From Gemmatimonadota bacterium (GTDB taxonomy: Bacteria > Gemmatimonadota > Gemmatimonadetes > Palauibacterales > Palauibacteraceae): a stretch of DNA of 64,000 nt. The stretch is taken from positions 64,376-128,375 of the forward strand of contig JAGWBR010000002.1 of assembly GCA_021295785.1 (NCBI GenBank), given 5' to 3'. A program made the translations under genes and the position numbers. Shown in pieces: positions 30,271 through 38,333 of this stretch; positions within the stretch are counted from its first letter, which is position 1; each line of letters begins with the position of its first letter. Under the pieces are notes generated by a model. That model saw only the letters and a program-made list of their open reading frames with translations, was not told where the DNA came from and did not search any database.

Positions 30271-30337
30271 TGCCTGCCTCCGGGGAAAACGTCGGCGTGA
30301 CCGTCGCCGGCCGCGGTCCGACCAAGTGATCCAGGTG

Positions 30338-31126
30338 ATGCGAGGTCGCGTGATGCAAGGTCGCGATGAACGCGGAATTTCGCCTCCAATCCCCGACCAG
30401 TCAACGTTGAGAGAAGGCTCCGAACCGTTTGTCGTGGAGCTGGACAAGTTTGAGGGCCCGCTGAGTCTTCTCCTGCACCTGATCCGCGTGCAGGACATTG
30501 ACATTTTCGACATCCCGCTCGCACGCGTCACCCGCCAGTTTCGCGAGGCGGTGGAGGGCAATCTGGATCAGGCCCCCCTGGACGCGGCGGGGGAGTTTCT
30601 GGAGATGGCCGCAACCCTGATGAAGCTGAAGGCCCGGATGTTACTGCCGCGCGGTGAGCCGGAAGCTCCCGACGAAGATCCAAGGGCCGAGCTTGTTCGC
30701 CGGTTGCTCGAATACGAGAGGTTCCGCCAGGTGGCGGGGGTCCTCGCGTCTCAGGAAGCTGACAGGCGTCTCCGGTTTGGGCGAGGTTGGACACCGCCCC
30801 GCCCCCCGGTCAGGCGGGAGCGCCCCACTCCGGGCGCAACGCTCGGAGATTTGCTGGCGGCCGCCCTGGGCATCCGTGACCCGGATCCCCCTTTGGCCCA
30901 CCATCTCCCCAGGCTGCGAGTCACGGTGGAGCAGAAAATCGACTTGGTGAAGGACCTGTTGGGGCGAAGCAAGCGGTTCTCGTTCAACCAGCTCGTGCCG
31001 CGTGCACGCAAGCGGGAGCACGTTGCGGCGTCCCTGCTGGCGTGCCTCGAACTGGCAAGGCGGCGTCTGCTGCGGCTCGAACAGACGGCACCATTTGGAT
31101 CGCTGTGGATATTCCGGAGGCCATGA
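30338..31126 (+). CDS. scpA: Segregation and condensation protein A
   Basis: FVVELDKFEGPLSLLLHLIRVQDIDIFDIPLARVTRQF, AAGEFLEMAATLMKLKARMLLP. Confidence 0.95.
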   Translation: MRGRVMQGRDERGISPPIPDQSTLREGSEPFVVELDKFEGPLSLLLHLIRVQDIDIFDIPLARVTRQFREAVEGNLDQAPLDAAGEFLEMAATLMKLKARMLLPRGEPEAPDEDPRAELVRRLLEYERFRQVAGVLASQEADRRLRFGRGWTPPRPPVRRERPTPGATLGDLLAAALGIRDPDPPLAHHLPRLRVTVEQKIDLVKDLLGRSKRFSFNQLVPRARKREHVAASLLACLELARRRLLRLEQTAPFGSLWIFRRP

Positions 31127-31689
31127 CACCTGAACAGATCGTCGAGGGGCTGCTGTTCGCCAGCCAGACTCCGCTACGTGTGGATGAGCTGTCGCAGGCC
31201 CATGAGTCACTTGATGTTGACACGGTTCACTCGGCTCTTGAGAAGCTTCGGAAAGACTATGACCGCGAGGAACGCGCCTTCCAGATCGGCCGGCTGGCCG
31301 ACGGATACCAGGTTCTCACACGGCCTGAGCTGGCCCCTTATCTGGAAAAGTTCGAGTCGGTGCCGACGCGCCGCGCGCTTTCCCGGGCGGCTCTGGAATC
31401 TTTGGCCGTGATCGCGTTCCGCCAGCCGATCGGGCGCATCCAACTCGAAGAGGTCCGGGGCGTCTCGTGCGCCACAGTTCTGCGGACCCTGATCGACCTG
31501 GAGCTCATTGAAGTGACCGGCAGGGGGGAGGGGTTGGGCCGGCCGCTGCTGTACGGGACGGGCCCCTTGTTCCTGGAGCATTTCGGATTGAGGTCGCTGG
31601 ATGACCTGCCCCGGCCGGAAGACCTGCCCAAAGCACTGGGCGGTGGCGCCGAAGTGCTTGCAGAGGCCGGTGCGGCGCCGCCGGACTGA
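31123..31689 (+). CDS. scpB: Segregation and condensation protein B
   Basis: MTPEQIVEGLLFASQTPLRVDELSQ, SRAALESLAVIAFRQPIGRIQLEEVRGV. Confidence 0.95.
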   Translation: MTPEQIVEGLLFASQTPLRVDELSQAHESLDVDTVHSALEKLRKDYDREERAFQIGRLADGYQVLTRPELAPYLEKFESVPTRRALSRAALESLAVIAFRQPIGRIQLEEVRGVSCATVLRTLIDLELIEVTGRGEGLGRPLLYGTGPLFLEHFGLRSLDDLPRPEDLPKALGGGAEVLAEAGAAPPD

Positions 31690-32392
31690 TTTGCGACTTC
31701 AGAAGTTTCTTGCCCGGGCGGGCGTGGCGTCGCGCCGGAAATCCGAGGAGTTGATCCGCGCCGGCACAGTGGCGGTTGACGGGAGAACCGTCACCGAACT
31801 CGGAACCAGGATCGATCCTGCCCGGGCGCGGGTCACCGTAAGGGGACGCCCGGCGGAATTGCCGCCAACGGTTTGGGTGGCCCTCAACAAACCACCTCGT
31901 TACATCACGGCCCGCCACGATCCGCAGGGGCGGGCGACGGTCTATGACCTGCTGCCCGACAAGTTCGCCACGCTTTTCCACGTGGGCAGGCTTGACTTCA
32001 TGACCGAGGGACTGCTGCTGCTGACCAACGACGGAGACCTTGCCAACCGCCTCTCGCACCCAAGCAGCATGACGCCGCGTATCTACCTGATCGCAGTAGC
32101 CGGCGGCGGGAGTGCCGAAACACCGCGCCGCCTCATGTCTGGGGTCGCCCTGGCCGATGGGATCTCAAAGGCAGCGGCGGCCCGGTGGGCCGATCCCCAG
32201 ATGAGCCTATTGAAAATTGAAATACGGGGCGGGCGGAACCGTGAAATCCGAAGGGCCCTTCAGGCGCTGGGAATCCGAATTGACTGGCTGAAACGGGTGT
32301 CTTGGGGGCCCGTTGGCCTTAACGGTCTGGAGCCCGGAGAGTCACGCCTGCTTTCCGAGCCGCGGGTAGCCGCGCTGGAGGCGTGTGGCTGA
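31670..32392 (+). CDS. rluB: RsuA/RluB-type pseudouridine synthase
   Basis: LRLQKFLARAGVASRRKSEELIRAGTVAVDGRTV (S4), FHVGRLDFMTEGLLLLTNDGDLANRL. Confidence 0.92.
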   Translation: MRRRRTDLRLQKFLARAGVASRRKSEELIRAGTVAVDGRTVTELGTRIDPARARVTVRGRPAELPPTVWVALNKPPRYITARHDPQGRATVYDLLPDKFATLFHVGRLDFMTEGLLLLTNDGDLANRLSHPSSMTPRIYLIAVAGGGSAETPRRLMSGVALADGISKAAAARWADPQMSLLKIEIRGGRNREIRRALQALGIRIDWLKRVSWGPVGLNGLEPGESRLLSEPRVAALEACG

Positions 32393-32503
32393 CCGGTGTC
32401 ACAGCCCCCGTTACAGTACTCGCGGTATTGTTAAGGCGGGTGCAAGGGCCGCCCGCCCAACGCCGCCGATAGTCTGAACCCAATACAAACGTCCGCCATT
32501 CCA

Positions 32504-33514
32504 ATGAACACTCCATCCGAGATCTCGGAGTCAGAACTCGCCCGCCGGTCCGACGCGATAGCTGCGGCGGGTTCCTTTATCAGCGACTTGAGGCAGGCCA
32601 TGGCCTCGCGGGTTGTGGGACAGGAAGCGCTGGTGGACCGGGTTTTGATGGGCCTTCTGACCGGCGGCCACGTGCTCCTTGAAGGCGTACCGGGCCTTGC
32701 GAAGACGTTGACGATCAGGACCTTGGCGGCCGCGGTCTCGACCACGTTCCGTCGGATCCAGTTCACGCCCGATCTCTTGCCGGCAGATGTCGTGGGCACT
32801 TTGGTGTGGGAAGAAAAAACGGGCTCGTTCACGGCGAAACGCGGACCGATCTTCGCAAATCTGGTGCTGGCGGACGAGATCAACCGGGCCCCGGCAAAGG
32901 TCCAGTCCGCGTTGCTTGAAGCCATGCAGGAGGGTCAGGTCACGATCGGGGAGGAAACGCATCCGCTGCCGTCGCCGTTCCTGGTGATGGCCACGCAAAA
33001 CCCGATTGAGCACGAAGGGACGTATCCTCTTCCCGAAGCGCAGGTGGACCGTTTCATGTTCAAGACCAGGGTGGATTACCCAGGTCGCGAGGCCGAGCGC
33101 CAGGTGATGCGGCTGATGGCTGCGGGAGAACCCCCCGGCCCCGAGCCCGTCACGGATCCGGAGACCATCCTGAAGGCAAGAGCCGTGCTCCCAGACATCT
33201 ACATCGATCGTCGCCTGGAGGATTTCATCCTGACCCTGGTGCGGGCGACCCGCGATCCGGCGGCGGGAGGCCTCGCAAACCAGACCCGGTGGGTGGAGTT
33301 CGGTGCCTCGCCGCGGGCCACCATTTTCCTGGCGCGAGCGGCCAGGGCCCACGCCTTCCTGGACGGCAGGGCGTTTGCCGCGCCCGGGGACGTGCGCGCG
33401 GTGGCTCATGACGTACTCCGTCACAGGCTCGTCTTGACCTTCCAGGCGCAGGCCGAACAGGTCAATCCTGACGACATCCTGGACGAGCTGCTGGAATCGG
33501 TGCCCGCCCCTTGA
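32504..33514 (+). CDS. MoxR family AAA+ ATPase
   Basis: GHVLLEGVPGLAKTLTIRTLA Walker A, ADEINRAPAKVQSALLEAMQEGQVTIGEETHPLPSPFLVMATQNPIEHEGTYPLPEAQVDRFMFK. Confidence 0.95.
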   Translation: MNTPSEISESELARRSDAIAAAGSFISDLRQAMASRVVGQEALVDRVLMGLLTGGHVLLEGVPGLAKTLTIRTLAAAVSTTFRRIQFTPDLLPADVVGTLVWEEKTGSFTAKRGPIFANLVLADEINRAPAKVQSALLEAMQEGQVTIGEETHPLPSPFLVMATQNPIEHEGTYPLPEAQVDRFMFKTRVDYPGREAERQVMRLMAAGEPPGPEPVTDPETILKARAVLPDIYIDRRLEDFILTLVRATRDPAAGGLANQTRWVEFGASPRATIFLARAARAHAFLDGRAFAAPGDVRAVAHDVLRHRLVLTFQAQAEQVNPDDILDELLESVPAP

Positions 33515-34440
33515 TCTGGTCGGACTTCTTCTGGCGATCGCCCAAGCCGGCTGGCGGCAGTAGTGCGGGCCCCGTGACCCAGGTTCGTCAGCTGGAGCTC
33601 AAGACCCGCCGCTTCATGGACAACCTCGCCCTGGGGGCGAGGGCGTCTCGGTTCCGTGGGCACGGGATTGAGTTTTCCGAAGTCCGCCAGTACCAGCCCG
33701 GGGATCCCTTCCAGGCCATCGACTGGAAGGTGACCGCCCGCATGCGCCGCCCGTTCGTGAAACGGTTTGTGGAGGAGCGCGAAATGGGGGTACTTCTGGT
33801 GGTCGACGCTTCCGCATCGCAGAGATTCGGGACCGAGCGCCGGCTCAAGTCAGATCTGGCTGCCGAGGTGGCCAGCGTACTCGCTCTTTCCGCGGTGCGG
33901 TCCCGGGAGCCCGTCGGGTTGCTGTTGTTTTCGGACCGGATCGAACGATTTGTGCGCCCCGCCCGCGGACGGCAGCGCAACTTGCAGTTGTTGTACGACC
34001 TCGTCAGCCTGCAGCCCGAGGGACGGGGTACGGATCTTGCGCTGGCCCTGAACTCGGCGGCTCGTTTGCTCAAGATCCGTTCGCTGGTTTTCTTGATCTC
34101 CGACTTTCGGGGCGCGGGCGCTTTCGAGCGGCCCCTGTTTTCTTTGTCGGCCCGGCACGATGTGGTGGCGATCGACGTGGGCGACGAGGCAGAGTACTCG
34201 CCGCCCCCCGCGGGTTGGGTGGAGCTGGCCGACTCCGAGACCGGCCGCAGAGCCGTGGTCAACCTCGCCGACCCCCGGTGGAGCGCCGCCCTGGCCGAGC
34301 AGGGCAGGCACCGGGACACGGCCCTGAGGCGGCTCTGCGGCCGGTGCGGAGTGGACTATGTAAGACTCGGGACCGGCCAGTCGTTCGAAGCCGATCTGGC
34401 TGCGTGCATCGGGGCGCGGAAGGAAAGATTGCCCGGGTGA
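33511..34440 (+). CDS. DUF58 domain-containing protein
   Basis: GHGIEFSEVRQYQPGDPFQAIDWKVTARMRRPFVKRFVEEREMGVLLVVDASASQRFG. Confidence 0.93.
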   Translation: MIWSDFFWRSPKPAGGSSAGPVTQVRQLELKTRRFMDNLALGARASRFRGHGIEFSEVRQYQPGDPFQAIDWKVTARMRRPFVKRFVEEREMGVLLVVDASASQRFGTERRLKSDLAAEVASVLALSAVRSREPVGLLLFSDRIERFVRPARGRQRNLQLLYDLVSLQPEGRGTDLALALNSAARLLKIRSLVFLISDFRGAGAFERPLFSLSARHDVVAIDVGDEAEYSPPPAGWVELADSETGRRAVVNLADPRWSAALAEQGRHRDTALRRLCGRCGVDYVRLGTGQSFEADLAACIGARKERLPG

Positions 34441-35453
34441 GTCTCCTCGCTGGCCCTTTCGCCGCCGTGGTGCTCGCCGCAAGCGTGGTGTTGGGAGCCA
34501 ATCCCGCCACTCAGGCGGCTGAAGGGGTGGGGGAGGCGACGGCCGAGGTTTTGGACGCGAATGTGTTGGTCGGCCGCCCTTTTGAGTACCGGATAACTGT
34601 CCGGGCAGGGCTCCCCGGGAGCATGCTGGCTCTGGCTCACGGACGGGGTGATCCGGGGGCCGTGAGGTTTCCGGTCCGGCTCCGCCTGCCGGATGACCTG
34701 GAGCAGATCTCTGCACCCCACCTGTCCATGACGGAGGGGGGGCAGTGGCAGGCGGATTACCGGCTGATCGCATGGCGCGCGCGGGACGTGGAGGTCCCGG
34801 CGGTGGAGGTCACGGCCCTCACGGTCAGCCTGCTTGCCGACGCGGTTCCCGTGCCGGTCGTATCCGTTTTGCCGGTCCTGGACGATTCGGCCGCCGCCGG
34901 CCAGGAGGAGGGTTGGGCTCTCCGCCCCGCGAGGGGGTTTTTCGCGAGCGGCCGCCGGGGATGGTGGCGCGTTGCCCTTGCGCTGCTGGCGGCCGGCTTG
35001 GCGTGGTTCTTTTTCGCGCGTCGCCGCGGAGACATCGCAACCGACCCTGCCGCCCCGCCTCACGACCCCGCAGTGCATGCACTATCCAGTTTCGAGCGGC
35101 TCGGGGCCTCGTGGCGCGGTGGTCTGATATCCGGCGGACAGTTGTACGACCAGTTTGAACAGACCCTTCGCGAGTATTTCCGGGCAACGCGTGCGTGGGA
35201 TGCTGCCCGTCCGCGCCGACACCTTTCCGCAGGCGACGACGGCTTGGTGGTGGCGCTGGGACGAACCCTGCTCGCACGGTTCGCCCGGGTGCGTCCGTCC
35301 GACGCAGATGCGCTGGGCGACCTGGAAGCTGGCGCCGGCTTTGTCCGGGCCGAAGCCGGTGCCGCCCACGACCATGCCCCCGCAAACGGCAGCGGCCATT
35401 TGCAGCGTGGTTCCGCCACTCCCCGGGGCTCGGGTTTGGAGATCAGTTCGTGA
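34437..35453 (+). CDS. BatD-like/DUF4381-like membrane-anchored protein
   Basis: Signal peptide, beta-rich N-domain, single TM (RVALALLAAGLAWFFFARRR), C-terminal cytoplasmic domain; located between DUF58 and VWA genes. Confidence 0.7.
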   Translation: MSLLAGPFAAVVLAASVVLGANPATQAAEGVGEATAEVLDANVLVGRPFEYRITVRAGLPGSMLALAHGRGDPGAVRFPVRLRLPDDLEQISAPHLSMTEGGQWQADYRLIAWRARDVEVPAVEVTALTVSLLADAVPVPVVSVLPVLDDSAAAGQEEGWALRPARGFFASGRRGWWRVALALLAAGLAWFFFARRRGDIATDPAAPPHDPAVHALSSFERLGASWRGGLISGGQLYDQFEQTLREYFRATRAWDAARPRRHLSAGDDGLVVALGRTLLARFARVRPSDADALGDLEAGAGFVRAEAGAAHDHAPANGSGHLQRGSATPRGSGLEISS

Positions 35454-36436
35454 CCGGATTCGAGGTGTCGAGCTGGCCGTTTCTGATCGCGGCCGCGGCC
35501 ATTCCGGTTGGCTGGTACTTGATGAAGCGGTCACGGGTCACCCTCCCGTTCCCCGATTTGTCCAACGTGCCCCGGGCCAGCGCCGCTTCACGTTTCTGGT
35601 GGGTGCTGCCCCCCGCGCTGCGCAGCCTTGCTCTGCTCCTCCTGGCTGCGGCGCTCATGAACCCGATCCGCCTCTACGAAAAGTCAGAGACCAGGCTGGA
35701 GGGGATCGCCATCATGCTGGCGGTGGACATCTCCAGTTCAATGCTGGCCGAAGATTTCAGGCCCGATAACCGCATTGAAGTGGCAAAGCGCGAGGTCATC
35801 CGGTTCGCCGAGGCGCGGGAATCCGACTGGCTTGGTCTGGTCGCGTTTGCGGGCGAGGCGCTCACCATGGTCCCGGGCACGCTGGACCACCGGGCGCTGG
35901 AGGCCGCGGTGGAGGCTCTGGACCCAGGGGATCTCCGCGACGGAACCGCCATCGGCGTGGCCCTGGCGACCGCCGCGAACCGATTGAGAGACCTGGAGCC
36001 CGAGTCGCGAGTGGTGATCCTGCTCACCGACGGAGACAACAACAGCGGGTCGATTTCGCCCGAACAAGCCGCCGCCGCGGCGGCATCGCTGGGCATCCGG
36101 GTCTACACCATCGGCGTGGGCCGCGACGGCGTGGCACCCGTTCCCGTGGCCAGGACGGCGTTCGGTTATCAGTACGCGAACATCAGGGTTCGGGTAAACG
36201 ACGACCTGCTTCAGGGGGTCGCCGAAGCCACGGGCGGCCTCTACTTCCGCGCCACGGACTCAGAGGGACTGACCCGGATCTATGACCGGATCGACGAGTT
36301 AGAGACGACTCCCATCTCCGAGGTCCGCTCCGAGGAACGAGTTGGCATGCGAAGGGAGCTCGTGTTAGCGGCACTGGGCATGGTCCTTCTTGAGCTCCTG
36401 GCGATGGCCTTCAAGTCAAGGCGGGTCTGGATATGA
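35450..36436 (+). CDS. VWA domain-containing protein (BatA-like)
   Basis: GIAIMLAVDISSSMLAEDFRPDNRIEVAKREVIRF (MIDAS DxSxS), GTAIGVALATAANRLRDLEPESRVVILLTDGDNNSGSISP. Confidence 0.92.
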   Translation: MTGFEVSSWPFLIAAAAIPVGWYLMKRSRVTLPFPDLSNVPRASAASRFWWVLPPALRSLALLLLAAALMNPIRLYEKSETRLEGIAIMLAVDISSSMLAEDFRPDNRIEVAKREVIRFAEARESDWLGLVAFAGEALTMVPGTLDHRALEAAVEALDPGDLRDGTAIGVALATAANRLRDLEPESRVVILLTDGDNNSGSISPEQAAAAAASLGIRVYTIGVGRDGVAPVPVARTAFGYQYANIRVRVNDDLLQGVAEATGGLYFRATDSEGLTRIYDRIDELETTPISEVRSEERVGMRRELVLAALGMVLLELLAMAFKSRRVWI

Positions 36437-37407
36437 TCTGGTCCGGAGCTGCCGTGTTGGTTGCCGTGGCCCTCCGCCTGTTGGCGATGCGCCGCGGTTC
36501 CGGCCCATCGCTCCGACCCGGCGACCCCGAGTTGACAGAGCGCTTTGTTCGGCTGCCGGCGGTCTGGCTGCCCCGTGCCAGAACGGCTCTGTTGGCCACC
36601 GGAGTTGGTCTGGCGGCGCTTGCTGCGAGCTGGGGATCCCGGCAGGTGGACACTCCGGTTCTGGACGAACTGGAAATCATGATCGTGCTGGACGCATCCA
36701 ACTCCATGCTGGCGGAAGATGCGCCGCCGAGCCGCCTTCAGGCACAGCGCGAGTTGGCGGCGAACCTGGCACGGCGCCTGGCCAGCCGCACGGGGGTGGT
36801 CTATTTCGCGGGAAGGGCTTACACCCTGTCACCGCTCACCGGTGACAAGCGGGCGGTGGACCTGCTGATCCGCGAGGTGCGGCCTTCGGCGGTGGGGTTG
36901 GGCGGTTCATCGATCGCAGCCGGTCTCAGCCTGGCCCTGGACGTTCTGGCCGGCGGGGAAGAGGGCTCGCGGAAGGCGATTGTCCTCTTCTCCGACGGGG
37001 AGGCCACGGTGGAGGCCCCGCTGGACGACGCGGCGGAGCGGGCGCGACGGGCGAACATTGCCGTGCACGCCGTGGGAATCGGGACGGAACAGGGTGGCAA
37101 TATTCCGATGACGCGGGAGGCCCTGATACCGCCGTCCGCCGGATCGCTCAGGAGTTCCGCCGGGGTGTTGCTTCGGAGCAGGGACGGGCAGCCGGTGGTG
37201 ACGCGACTGGAGGAGGAACCCCTTCGGCGGATAGCTCTCATGACGGGTGGCGCCTACGCCAATTTCCGCGACGGCACCGACCAGATTGAGCGCGAGCTGG
37301 CCAGTGCCAGGGGCGCCGCCCCGGCGGGTCAGGCGGGCGTCATGGCCTTGCTCTTGCTGGCATTCCTCTGTCTTTGGGCAGAGGGATTCGCTCTCCCGCG
37401 CGGATGA
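36433..37407 (+). CDS. VWA domain-containing protein (BatB-like)
   Basis: EIMIVLDASNSMLAEDAPPSRLQAQRELAANLARRL, SRKAIVLFSDGEATVEAPLDD. Confidence 0.9.
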   Translation: MIWSGAAVLVAVALRLLAMRRGSGPSLRPGDPELTERFVRLPAVWLPRARTALLATGVGLAALAASWGSRQVDTPVLDELEIMIVLDASNSMLAEDAPPSRLQAQRELAANLARRLASRTGVVYFAGRAYTLSPLTGDKRAVDLLIREVRPSAVGLGGSSIAAGLSLALDVLAGGEEGSRKAIVLFSDGEATVEAPLDDAAERARRANIAVHAVGIGTEQGGNIPMTREALIPPSAGSLRSSAGVLLRSRDGQPVVTRLEEEPLRRIALMTGGAYANFRDGTDQIERELASARGAAPAGQAGVMALLLLAFLCLWAEGFALPRG

Positions 37408-38093
37408 GGCGGGGCGGGTGGATGTTTGCGGTGGTGTTTGCACTTGCCAGCGCGGTGGTCATGATGGGAATGCACCTGCCCGGCGTTCTTCTCCAAGAGG
37501 TTGGCCGGCAGCAGCAGATCCGGGCGCAGGAATCCCGGCGCGTATCCAACTACCGGCGAGCAGTGGATCAATCGGGTGAGTCGGTTGACCGCTACAACCT
37601 TGGCACTGCGCTTTTGGCCGACGGCAGGCACGGAGACGCAAGAAAAATGCTGCGCCAGTCGCTGACCGGAGGCACGCCCGACGTGGTTGAGCGCGCCTAC
37701 TACAATCTTGGAATCAGCGCTGCCCTGGACGGACGGGTGTCGCTGGTGGAACCGCCGGACCGTCGCGCCGCACTCGAAGAGGCCAGGGATGCGCTCCGCG
37801 AGTTGCTGCGTCGCCAGCCCGGCGACGATGACGCCCGGTGGAATCTTGAAGTAGTGGAATCGTGGCTGGTAACCGAACCAGGGAGTGGCGAACAACAGCG
37901 GGGCGGGCGGAGCAACTCGCCGCGGGGCGGTGACGGAGAGTCCTCGGCCGGCGGGACTGGCGAGATGCCCATGATGTCGCCCGAACAGGCCGCGAGGCTC
38001 CTGGACCGTGCGGGGGACGCGGAGACGGCGGTCCGCGAACGTCTGTCAGGGCGGGACCGGGCGGACCAGAGCGGAGTAGAGAAGAACTGGTAA
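37404..38093 (+). CDS. TPR-like (BatC-like) protein
   Basis: YNLGTALLADGRHGDARKMLRQSLTGGTPDVVERAYYNLGISAALDGRVSL; terminal gene of the moxR/Bat block. Confidence 0.75.
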   Translation: MRRGGWMFAVVFALASAVVMMGMHLPGVLLQEVGRQQQIRAQESRRVSNYRRAVDQSGESVDRYNLGTALLADGRHGDARKMLRQSLTGGTPDVVERAYYNLGISAALDGRVSLVEPPDRRAALEEARDALRELLRRQPGDDDARWNLEVVESWLVTEPGSGEQQRGGRSNSPRGGDGESSAGGTGEMPMMSPEQAARLLDRAGDAETAVRERLSGRDRADQSGVEKNW

Positions 38094-38168
38094 CCCCCGG
38101 GCGCCGGAGCCGGTTGGATTCGGTGAGATTGTTGCAACCCCGCTGCCTTCGGCCGAACTTCGGGGTGC

Positions 38169-38242
38169 GGGCCCGTAGCTCAGCTGGTTAGAGCAGGGGA
38201 CTCATAATCCCAAGGTCGCAGGTTCGAATCCTGCCGGGCCCA
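38169..38242 (+). tRNA. tRNA with CAU anticodon (elongator Met, or Ile2 if lysidine-modified)
   Basis: GGGCCCGTAGCTCAGCTGGTTAGAGCAGGGGACTCATAATCCCAAGGTCGCAGGTTCGAATCCTGCCGGGCCCA; full cloverleaf, 7-bp acceptor GGGCCCG/CGGGCCC, anticodon loop CTCATAA, CCA not encoded. Confidence 0.95.
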
Positions 38243-38333
38243 TGCCCGCTTTTCCTGCTTCTCGCGGGCCAGGTTCAGACCTCCGCCTGCTGCCTTTTTT
38301 CGACCTTCACGCCGATCCCAGGGTTAGAGAGTC

